A stretch of 64,000 nt of DNA from Diphasiastrum complanatum (Eukaryota; Streptophyta; Lycopodiopsida; Lycopodiales; Lycopodiaceae), in the NCBI GenBank assembly GCA_029204225.1, contig MU831890.1:1-64000 (forward strand), in the 5' to 3' direction. The translations under genes were made by a program, and so were the position numbers. Positions within the stretch are counted from its first letter, which is position 1; every line of letters begins with the position of its first letter. This document shows, piece by piece, positions 13,101 to 25,100 of this stretch. The notes below the pieces were generated by a model. It saw nothing but the letters and a program-made list of their open reading frames with translations, was not told the origin of the DNA and ran no database searches.

Positions 13101-16100
13101 TGCACAAGCTCAAGAATTTCCTTGGCCCTAGTAGCTTTTCCTTTGGAAACTTTTTCCTCTGTTGCTTTCCTAGTGCACAAGCCTCACATGTATCTGAAGA
13201 AGACTTAATGCTAGGAAGATCTACTACCATATTGTGTTTGTTCAAAACTTGCAAACTTTTATAGCTCAAATGACCATATCTCTCGTGCCAAATTGTCTCA
13301 ATTAGTATCCCCTGCTGACAAGGCCTCTTGGCTAGGAATGGTTGTGTAAAGCTTGTAAAGACCTTCTTGCATTCCCTTGGCTACCACCTTGAAGTTTTGA
13401 TCTTTGTCTTTTACCAAACATGTAGAATCATCAAACTCTACCAGCATGTTATGTTTGGTAATGGCACCAACAGATAGCAAGTTCTTAGCCAACCCTGGTA
13501 CATGCAACACACTCTTGATTTCCTTCACCTCACCTGATGACAGCTGTACTGCAATTGTGCCTTTGCCCCTCACCATACGTGTAGAATTATCTCCAAGGCA
13601 TACATGTTGACCATCTTCTGTCTCCTCATAGGTGTTGAACCAATCTCTATGAGGTGTCGTGCTTTGAGGCTCCAGAATCAATGTACCATCCACCAAATGT
13701 GGATTCAGATGATAGGGCTGCGGTGAATAGTTCAAGCCCACCAGATTGCTCCTTCGCTGCAACTTTGTCAACAAAGTGACCCCGCTGGTTCTTTCCCTTC
13801 TTCTGGCACTTTGCTTCTTCCTGCATTCAAAAGCAAAATGCCTATACTTGCCACAATAGTTGCAGTTGCCCTTCCTCTTGGGTGTAGATGAGGAATTTGT
13901 GCTTGACTCCTCTCCAACCTATAACTTGGACACCTGCTGCTCCAAGCTTTGCTTTGAGTTCTTCTTTTTGCCTTTGCCTTTCTTCTGAAAGTTTTGCTTC
14001 TTCTTAGAAGCAAATGCAAGCTCTGGATTATCTTCCCTTTCACAAAGATTCTTCCTTCTCATCTCCTCCTGTAAAAGAAGACCACATAACTCCCCAAAAG
14101 TTGGGAGTTTCTCCCTAGCAAAAAGGGACATCACATAGTCTTGATAGTTAAATGACAAGCTGTTCAAGACTATGGGGACAATACTCTTGTCACTTACTTT
14201 CTCTCCAACTGAAGCAAGCTGGTCCATTAGGTCCTTGACCTTTGCAATATGATCACCAATTGTTGCACCTGCTTCCATCTTGAGAGTATGTAACCTGTTT
14301 TGCAAATACACCAGCTTGGCTGAATCCACTGTTTCAAACATAGACTTCAGAATAGTCCAAGCATCCACTGCATCCCTTGCATTGCAAATGTGAGGAATAA
14401 TATTGTACTTGACAGAAAGATTGATTATCCTATGAGCTTTCTGTCTCCTGTTCATGTAGTCCTTCAATTCAGGATCAGATGTTGGTACAAGCTCTGTACC
14501 TGCCATCACCTCCCAGCAATTCTTGTCCATCAAGATATTAGCCATCTTGAACTTCCACACTCTATAGTTTGTGCCATCTAGATTGCTGGATTCACCCAGC
14601 AAACTCTCCCCAAGACTAGCCATGCTATAATCTGTGCTCAAACAGAAGCTCAACCTGAAAAAGATCAGAAAAGAAACAACTTCCAGCAACAAGGGTTTGA
14701 CCCCAAACTAGGGTATGTAGCCACTTCAAGGCAACCCTTCAGCTCATGCTTTTGTCTTTGCCACTTGGTATGGCCTCACTAGCACAAGCACTAGGCCCCA
14801 CTGGAACAGAAACCACAAGCCCCTACAAAAAGTGCGCCCTACTTTTGTGTAAGCTCCTCCAGAAAGACTCCCCAAAACTTAGCCAGATTTAGAAAGTTTT
14901 TCGATCATCCTACTCCCCTTGCCAATAGCTCTCCAACAATGCAAGACTCAACCTGATCTGACACCTGTAGATCAAAAGCTCCCTCTTTTAAGATTGAGGT
15001 GCTTGTAGAAGATGAGAATCTTCTCAAGAATCTAAGCACTGAAGTTTCTCTCACTCACAGACTCACAGGCTAGACAACCTGCTCTGATACCATGATGATT
15101 TGCAAGACCCAGCTATGGAGTGTCTTAACTTCAATACTAGATGAACTATGAAAGCTTGAGAAACATAGCTATGGAAAACATCACATACGAGGAGAATGTT
15201 GGAATGTAAATGGAATTGCTTACATTACCATAGGTTACTTTGACCCAAACAGTCGAGAGTTGTGTAACCATGGTCATTTATCATATTAGGCCTACTAAAC
15301 TTAGAGTTAGCTAGGTTAGTATGAAATTAACTTGGTAGGGACTCATGGGTCCACTAGGCCTAATTGTACCATTAAGTACCCCAACTTGACATATTGGAGG
15401 TACCTATTCTGTCTATGTAACTTATAAAAAGTTGGACAGTCAATAGTCAAGTAGTTGGAAAGCCAATAGTCAAGTAGTTGGATAGCCAATAGTCATGAAG
15501 TTAGATAGTCATCTTGGACTATATATATGTGTGCATCCCATTTGTATGAGACACTTTTGTAAGCAATAGTGACTATTCTTCTTGGCTGTCCACGAGTTTC
15601 TACAAGAGAGTTTCTAGCCATCTCTCTCTTTCTTTTGAGAATGCTTTGTGCGATCGAATAGTTAAGATCCTGGATCCTTAGGCTGCTATTTCCTACATGG
15701 TATCAGAGCCTTTAGGTGATCATATTGCTTGCAAGAGGGCACCCAATAGGAAGCTATCTTCTTCCCTTTTTGGTTGCAGAAAATCATCAAGCTGCTGATT
15801 TTTGCAGGAAAAGAATTTGTTCATCTTCTTATAGCTTTTTTGCAGGAAATTGCAGGGCACCTTCACCTATTTGAGAGCTAGCAGTAGGGCGCCCATGCTC
15901 AAACCAATTGCATGTGATCTTGACTCAAATACATGCTAAAAATTTCAGATTTACTTCTTAAATGAAGATACATGTGTTTTGGACACATTTCTTGCTGAAA
16001 TTTCTCTGTTGGTGAGCTTGGTGTAGGGCGCTACCATCAGCTCTATATGCACATAGTGTGCACTCTTTTTTGCCACAAATTTCTGGTTTTGGTTTTGACT

Positions 16101-19100
16101 TCATTCTAAGTCTACCTATTTGTGAGCATTATGTTTTTTTGTGCAAAAATCAGCCACCTATTTCATTACTTGTTGAGCAAATTGCATGTGGAGTATTGCA
16201 ATCTATTGTGCTCATAATTTCAGCTTTGAGGTTGCTGCCCTTTGAGTAGATTTTGTCTTGGAAAGTCTATTTCCTATCTACTACAAGCTGATTCTTCTGT
16301 TATGGCTAAAAAATCAGAGTCTATTGGTTCTTAATTTAATGAAGATAGGCTGGATGGCACAAACTATTCCTTGTGGTGCTACATGATAAAGAACCTTCTA
16401 ATTGCTCAAGGTTTGTGGGAAGTAGGTAATGGTGACGAAGAGAGGCCACCTACCTTGGCACCTATTACACCATCTAGAACAACTACTTCATCATATACGG
16501 AGGTGTCTTCCGATGAGCAAAAGAAGTGGGATCGACGAGATGCACAAGCACATTCCGTCATTGCATTATCAGTGAAGAGATCTATCCTTCCTCATATTAG
16601 ATCATGCAAGACTTCCAAAAGTGCTTGGGAGACTCTTGCAAAGATGTTTCAAGTAAAGAATGCGACAAAAGTGGTATATCTTCGAAATCAACTTTCTATC
16701 TTGAAGATGCAAGAAGGTGATTTGCTTACAAACCACTTGACGAAGATCAAGGATCTTCGAGAGGAGCTTCTTAGTATTGATGAGGTGATTGAGAACTCAC
16801 AATTTGTATCTATTACTCTCAACTCTCTTCCTAATTCTTACCTTCCATTTGTGTCATCGTTGAGCATTTCTCTTAGGGGACAGCAAATCTCCTTCGACGA
16901 ACTTGTTGGCTTACTTCTTCAAGAAGAACAAACAAGGATCAACTTTGGTGAACAAAAAGATCAAGCTTTCTTTGCAAAAGGCAAAGGCAAAGGCAAGTGG
17001 AAAGGGAAGCCTTCTTTCAAAACTTCCAAAGATGATCAAAAATCTAAGGAAGCTCAAGATCAAGACTCCAAGAAGAAGGGTAAGTGCCACTATTGCAAGA
17101 AGTTTGAGCATCACATCAAAGAATGTAGGAAGAGGCTTGCAAAGGAAAAAGAGAAAGGTAACGATACAAGGACCACAATCATTACTTTAGAACAACAATT
17201 TGCAAAGGAGGATAATCTTTTCAATAATGATTATGCTTTTGTCACTAACAATCTCATCTCTCCTAAAGACGAGATTTCTGCCACTTCAAATCTTGCTGGT
17301 TTTTCAGCAGAAAACAGCTCATCTTCAGCTTTACAAGTTGCTGTTTTTTCATCTATTGATTGGGTGATTGAAAGCGGTGCCACACGCCATATGACTTATC
17401 ACAAAGAGGTCTTCACAAAGCTTGTGAAATTGCATGATGGAAGCAAAGTTCAAGGTGTTGATAACACCTCTTATTCTATCAACGGTATTGGAGTGATCCC
17501 CATTATCTTACCCAATGGTGAGGAGAAGTACATTCGTAATGTACTTTATGTTTCAAAAATAAAAAAGAATCTCATTTCGGTCTCTACAATTATGAACCAA
17601 GGAGTGGTTGTAGAATTCAAAGAAGACAAATGTCTTATCAAAGACCCAAAGAGATCTCTTATGATCATTGCTTCGGGAACATTATGTGGTGGATTGTTCC
17701 TTATGGATACCTATGAGCGAAGAGCTTCATCATCTTTTTGTCTTGTTGCATCAAGTTCACATTCTTTGGATTTAGCTGCATTATGGCATGCTAGGTTTGG
17801 ACATCTCAACTTTGCTAGCTTGAAGATGTTGAAGAGATTCAATATGGTTGAAGACATTCCTAATATTGAGCATCCCGAAAGACGTATGCGAAGGATGCAT
17901 ACTTGGAAAATTTCAAAGGCAAGCTTTTTCAATTGATGGAACTATTAGAGTTGATGGCAAATTTGATTTGGTTCATAGTGATGTATGTGGTCCAATGAGG
18001 ACCGAATCCATTGGAAGGTGTAAGTACTTTGTTACTTTTATTGATGACCTTTCAAGATTTACATGGATTTATCCTATGAAGGCAAAATCTGAAGTTTGTC
18101 AACGCTGCTGATTTTGCTCTTATTTCTATTGAGGATGGTGCAGTAGAACCTGTTTTTCATGAGCAGGCCATCGTTGATGCATCTCTTGATAGTTTGCTAA
18201 ATTTTTATGATGAAGATGTCGGACAACAGGTTCAGTCATCTTCTTTTGGTCATTTACAGCCCATTTTACATCATGAGCAGTCCATTATGCTTCAGGAACA
18301 GCCTGCGGAAGATTATGGACAACATGGTCCATGTTGGGAACACTTTGGGCAGCAAAGTGTTGAACAGCTCATAACTATTCCTTGTCGGCTATTGGAGACT
18401 TTGCAGGACAGCAAAGAAATGTCTTACTATGAAAGGAAGGCACATGCCTCTTTAAAATCAGTACCTCGTGCTGATTTTTTTGGTTCTACACTTACTCTTC
18501 ATCATGATGTTTGTACATTGCCTATTCTATGTGAGCAAGTCATTGATGATAAGGTTCGGGAGGATGTGATGCCAAAAGAGTTTGGTACTCTTTTTTATTG
18601 TCCTTATGGTAAAAAGTATTTTCGAATGATGTGGGAGCCTATGATGGATTACAAGTCCATGTTTCGACTTATTGCCGAGTTTATGTTGGTTCCGTACTTC
18701 GGATGGAGCATGCAAATCCTCACCCTTCGACTTGATGCTTCATTATTACGCATTCTTTTCCTTTTATATGTTGGACATGATTGGGGATGAGATTTTGACT
18801 ACTTCGGTGTGAAATTTATTTGGCGACATGAAGTTTGGACAACAAGTTGCAGTTTTCTCTTTCGAGAAGTTACTTCATGTTATGTTATGCATTTCCATTT
18901 AAGGAGGGTGTTGGAATGTAAATGGAATTGCTTACATTACCATAGGTTACTTTGACCCAAAAGGTCGAGAGTTGTGTAACCATGGTCATTTATTATATTA
19001 GGCCTACTAAACTTAGAGTTAGCTAAGTTAGTATGAAATTAACTTGGTAGGGACTCATGGGTCCACTAGGCCTAATTGTGACATTAAGTACCCCAACTTG

Positions 19101-22100
19101 ACATATTGGAGGTACTTATTCATTCTTTCTATGTAACTTATAGAAAGTTGGATAGTCAATGTGTGCATCCCATTTGTATGAGACACTTTTGTAAGCAATA
19201 GTGACTATTCTTCTTGGCTGTCCACAAGTTTCTACAAGAGAGTTTCTAGCCATCTCTCTCTTTCTTTTGAGAATGCTTTGTGTGATTGAATAGTTAAGAT
19301 CCTGCATCCTTAGGCTTCTATTTCCTACAGAGAATTGCATAAGCACCTCACAAACTCAAAAGTTAGAAGAAGAAATGAATTGCTAGAGAGAGAGAGGAGC
19401 GCATGGGTCCTCCAAATCCCTTGTGAGGCAAGCACCTCCTTTACATGCATGGAAAGTCTAGGTGTCAACCATAAGAGTGAGCTACTTGGCCAAGTGGGCC
19501 ACTTGCACTAATTTACTCAAGTTACAAAAGGGGGGTCTCATGTATTTAATTAAAACATGCCCCATGAGTTATGTACAACTTACAACTTAACTAGTGCTTA
19601 GCCAAAGGGGTAAAATAGGCATTACTCTTCAACAGTCCACACTAGGGATAAGTAGACCAACAGCCCGTAAGTTAATTGTGACTATAAGGAAATTGGGACC
19701 CTTATGTGTATAAGGTCATGATTAATGGTTGTAGGCCTAAACACATGGTGGTGGAGTTGATATGGGTCTTTCAGTGAGACATTGGGGAACTAGATGACGT
19801 GGCCCAGATAGGCTGCAGAGGTGTCCAGTGAGGTGTCACAGTGCACTACTAGTGGTGCATGAGCCTTGGAGGGTATAAGTATACCTATTGGGCTCTCACT
19901 AGTGTATGCTTGATTGCATGACTGGTAGTCGTATGCTGCTGGTGTGATGCCTCATTCCTCTTTGTGATTGATCCATAGCTTGGGGGCTAGATCCGTTCGA
20001 TCTAGGTTTGGTTGGGTTGGTTTGTCCACCATCCGTTTCCCTTGTGTTGCTTGTGATTGGCATGCATAGAATAGGATTCTTGGGTTTGGACTTTATACTC
20101 TCTCTCTAACTTCATTGTAAATATGTATAAGATAAACTGCATTTTGATATAATGAGAGAGATTGAGTTCCATAGAGACTTGTGTCTACTAACATCTAGTC
20201 CATCTGTCACAAGTCCTTTTCCACATAAGAAACGAGGTCGAGTCTCACTAATTACTTCATATGAGGCACGATGGCCAATTTGATCACTTACTATTTCCAT
20301 GGCGAGTGCATTAAATAACCAGCAACTAAACCTAATGATTGACTACAAGACGTCAAATTCAACAATTCATTGAACAACTAACTGCTACATTGTAATAGCC
20401 TACCATAGCACACTATCAATAACTCTGCGAAGTCATGATATCATCCATAATGGATGTGGAGATCATATCTCCAACAAATGTAGATACATAAGAGAGGCAT
20501 GTAAGTCATCCATGTCCATTTTCCTCCTAGTACCTACATAGTAGAGAAAATAACCTCATGCTCGAAGCTTGATTTTGCTCCATATAGTCTTCATAAGCTG
20601 TGTTTGACCACAAAACTTGCTTTTCCAATTTGCCTCACATCAAAATTGTGCTTACAAACTTCTACTTTCAAGAAATACTTGTGCAAACCACAAGGCAACT
20701 CCCAAGTTGGTTATTCTTTGGCTATTCATATAGCCATTCATGATTGCCTTGACCAATAACTTGGTATTTTATCCTTCTTGTGCTTCAACCTTATTGCTTG
20801 ATGTAGGAAGTCTACTACCACTTTGATTTTATTGTCTCCAAATGATTTTAAGTGGCCTTTGTGACAACACTATTATCAAATTGTAAATGTATGTTGAACC
20901 CATTAACAATCACAAAGAATATTGATTTATGCACATGCACGCTACATGCATCACCCTTTGAGCTACACATGTATAAATCAAGGCAAGGGGACCATGCTAT
21001 TCAGGTTCGTAGACAAACTACATGCAATTCCGACATCGGTGTAACATTTCTCATTACCACAATACATTTGTGAACTAGGAAGAACATCATCAGTGAGTCC
21101 CATCACTAACACATTACCCATCATGAATAGTAGTCCTCTCTACAAGAGCCTTGGAGCTATTAGCTCACTCCCCATTGAAGTACGTTAGTGAAAGAGGACC
21201 TATTGCTATAGACCTCAACCTGCATGTGCACACTTATGGAATGTTACATCAACAGGCTATGCCTACATCATAGGATTGATATGGACTACAAACAGAAGAC
21301 GAATAGCATAAAGGATGAGAGAGATAAGTCATTATCTAGATTTTGGCCCAATATTCTTCTATAGGACGTGCACCCTACTTCCCTCCAACATGCACAATCA
21401 AAATTTGGTAAGGAGTGCCTATTCTTGACAAAACTACATGCAAACTGCTTAGAAAAAGGTTAACCGATTGTATCTTCGTATCTAGTCATTGCCTTTGGCA
21501 TGCAAAGACGTTGTCTTGAAGCTCTTAAGCTCCCCTTTTCAACACACCATAACTCACTCTAATTCAATAAGTATTAGGCCTACTTTTTGCCCCATGTAGT
21601 CACTGCATTCAACTCCCACTAAATTATACGATACATTCACTTACTTCGACCCATTGGCCATCTACTTACATGTTGAGTACATGCTTGCATGGTAAATCAT
21701 TTACAATAAATGTACACATCTAGTAACATCGAGAAAATATTGCAACCGTTCTAACCTACCAAACATAAACAAAAACTATATTGATTGCCAATATTAAAAA
21801 ATACACAAATCATATTTATCTAATAATGATCTAGGGCGTAACAGATACCACAACGTCCTCATCCATAGAAAGCCTTTGGTTTCCTTCGCCGCTATGTTTC
21901 ATTTTCTCATATGATATAAGTCTGAAGATTCTTTAGACAAACTCTTTTTAGGGTTTCCAACACCGTTTGTTGTACTAGATCGACTCATACAAATAACATC
22001 ACTCATATACAAAAATATTCTCATCCATGTATGGGTGCACATTGCGTAATCACCAGGCAAGTATCCTAGGACTTCAATATTCAGATATTTTAGGACTTCT

Positions 22101-25100
22101 ATCCCTACACTTAGATTGAGTGTTACATACTACTAATTCAAAAAACTGCCAAGTGCCAATCATCACAAGAAACTACACTCGTGATCCACCCCATCAAGGG
22201 TTCAATCCAGATCCAGTCGAGGCTTGAGACTTGGAATCAAGTGAAATCCGCCCTCCAACACTAACGACGTCCCATACCATCATCATTTACCTCCAACTAG
22301 CTCCATCCCGGTTATGTTCATGCACGCTCCCATCCTCCTCCTAGGGAGGAAGAATGAATGGCTAAGAGTCCTACCTCTCAATCTATATTAACAAGGTAGG
22401 AGTCTCCAAGCCAAGCACACAGCTTAGAATACAAGAAGTGGCAACCATGCGATCCACGAGTCATTTGTCAAGTCAACAAGCCCTATTCAAACATCGAATT
22501 CCAAGTAGGGGTGGGACCCAACCAACATTCCCTCTCCCTCTAAGTCTGGAAATCTGTCTAAGGTCATGTTCCTTTTCCCAAGTGTCTTTATAATCGAAAC
22601 TACCTTTCTAAATAACCAAGTACTTAGTCACCTCTTGATTTCCGAGACCACGTTTACGTGCATCAACAATGGCTTAAGGTTCCCTAGGTGCAAAGGCTTC
22701 AAATCCTCTAGTTGAACTAGCTCATCTTCCTTAATCAAACCATCCTTCCCACTGAGTTGTTCCTTTGAATTACTAAAACTAGGTGGACCTTGATTCCTTG
22801 TGTAAGGTCTAGTTCATAGGCATTCCAATTGAGCTACTTTACAATATGAAAGGGCCCACTACAACAAGAGACGACTTTAGGCATTTCCTGGTCCTCAATA
22901 CCTTGAAGTCTTTTGGAATCCAAAGGTCGCCCCTGTCGCCTTCCACAAAGAGTTGAGGTTATCGCTTTTGATTGGCATAAAATTGGGCACTGTCCTGGGC
23001 AGTTTCACGCTATCTCAAGCATCAAGCAACAAGCAACATTTCTTGCATATCCTACATGAAATCCAATGGTGCTTTCACCTTGAGGCCAACAAAAACAGGA
23101 GCACGTGGCTGAAAGCCATACATCAACATGAACAGCCTATAACCAATCATTGATAATTTGTGCTCTTCTACGCAACTCAATCATTGGCAGGAGGTACCTT
23201 TCCCAATTCATTTGTCTTCTGAAAACCTAAGCACGAAGCATATCATAGTTAAAACTCAAATTCAACTCTTCAATCCACATCACTAGTGGACTGCATAATC
23301 CATGATGAATCACTGAAAAAAATCTAGTGAAGTCAAGAAAGGGTTTCACAAATGGTTAGGAAAATAGGCCACTCACAAACCTTACGAATCTGGTTAAGGT
23401 CTATTTCCAACGTGACCGAGATATACTAGTCTTGCCTAAAAAGATTCACACTTGGATTCTTTGATGTAATGCTTCTCCTATCATAGTAACGTCAAGATAG
23501 TCCTAAGATGCTCTTCATGCTCCCACAAAGTCTTATTGTAGACGAGGACATCATCCAAGTATACAATCACAAACTTTCCCAGATATGTATGAAGAAGATC
23601 ATTCATTTGCTGGAAACTTGCAGGGGCATTCGTCAATCTCAGCGACAAGATTAGGTACTTGTAATGGCCATATCTAGTCCTTAACCCAGGTTTTTCAACA
23701 TCCTCACTTTTTGGAATCTGATGATACCCTAATCTCAAATCGACCTTGGTGAATGACTTTGCACTATTAAACTAGAGTTAGTAAAATTGTGCATAAAATT
23801 ATCATCAAACAAAATTGTTACAGCCTGACCTCCAAAGATCCCATTCATCCGAATCAGGCCTTGGGGACCAAATGCTATCATATTAAAGCAACAATGCTCA
23901 CAAACAACACTATTAGCAAAGACAAATCAATGCAAGAAATGCTAGAGTTGTCTAAAGTCTTAAGAGAAGCCCCTTTAGAACCCTTACGATTCCTTGGGCA
24001 TTCCTTTGAATTGAAGTATATCTTGTCATTTCTAGGCTTGGCAAAGGTCTCTTGATCCAACGTGGAGCATTTCTTTGATCCATTAGCCCCAAAAGAAGTA
24101 TACTTTGCCTTATCCTTCCCCTTCGTGAAAAGAAAAAGGACTTTTGAACTTTGATTCGAACTGTCCACTAGGCTCAGACTTGGGCACTATACAAGTATCA
24201 TCGTATATTTTGGCATGGAGGCAAGAAGGCTACCTTAAAGGCCCTACAAAAATCCTATCATAATGTAGGGACTTCTGGCTTCCCTCATAGATATCGTCAC
24301 GATGTAAAAGCTTTAACTCGCAAGAACAAGACAGCCATACTAATCTTGTTGTCCTCCAATGAATCATGCATGGAGAAATGCGAGGCTCCATCAATCCAAC
24401 CACAAAATGATCCCATTGGGGGATTTATCCTTCTTATAGCCTGTAAAAAGATCATGAGTAAATAAGAGTGGTGTGGGGCAAGTCCTTTAACTCATATAGT
24501 TCCCTACTATGCCTTGCTTGCATATCGATGATCTGTTGTTGAAGATTGTTGATAGTCAGCATAAGGGAATCAAGATCAGCACCTATGCTAGTACTCATAG
24601 CTTCCATTGTCATCATAGTTTGTCTTGGTTAGTTAGGATCCATAGCTAAGGAGGAGATAGAAAGGATTAAACACAAAAAAGAAACAAGACTTGCAAAGCT
24701 TTAGCAAGAAACACTCAACTGAAAGTGAAAACAACTACAATCAAAAATCTCATATCCTCTCATAAAGAATACTAGCTACCCAAAAGTGCTATAGTGGCTT
24801 TGTCCATGGATGCCACTCAATTTGGGTGTGAACAAGCTATTTGTAAGCTACATACAATTCCACTCCCCCTTGCTATGTAAGCACCCAAAACCGGCTAACT
24901 GGCCACCACTAGCATGCTGCCAGCTAGCGTAACCGACTGGGTGTAGATTGCTAGCCAGCCGCTCACCCTGCTAGTTGCACTACAACTTGCGTAGCTGGAT
25001 ACACGACTGCCTACGCAAGTGACATCATGGCAGTTGGATGAGGTGCAAGAGTTCTCCTATTATTTTATTTCTTTCAAAGAAACTCCAAAACAAATATAAA

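Larger units (their letters stand above)
15197..19329 (+). mobile_element. Copia-2: nested, internally rearranged Ty1/copia element
   Basis: A 4,133-bp element with termini TGTTGG...CCTACA and a 5-bp target duplication GAGAA (15192-15196 and 19330-19334), inserted in the 5' LTR of Copia-1. LTRs are 15197-15697 and 18909-19329. A primer-binding site and polypurine tract are in place. Gag, protease and the start of integrase are present, while the rest of integrase, RT and RNase H are replaced by about 0.7 kb of unrelated open frame. It could have moved only with enzymes supplied in trans, or was rearranged after insertion. Confidence 0.93.
10187..19634 (-). mobile_element. Copia-1: near full-length Ty1/copia element, host of a nested copia
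   Basis: The element is flanked by the 5-bp target duplication GTCCA (10182-10186 and 19635-19639) and its termini are TG...CA. The 3' LTR is 10187-10588 (402 bp). The 5' LTR is split into 15093-15196 and 19335-19634, which sum to 404 bp once the inserted element is removed. The primer-binding site is at 15081-15092 and a C-rich polypurine-tract complement follows the 3' LTR. It lies in EMC4 intron 2 in the same orientation as EMC4. Without the nested insertion it would be about 5.3 kb, an ordinary copia length. Confidence 0.93.

Noticed and set aside
16058-16249. Short open frame in the Copia-2 leader
   Set aside because: No known domain and T-rich leader composition. It probably occurs by chance.
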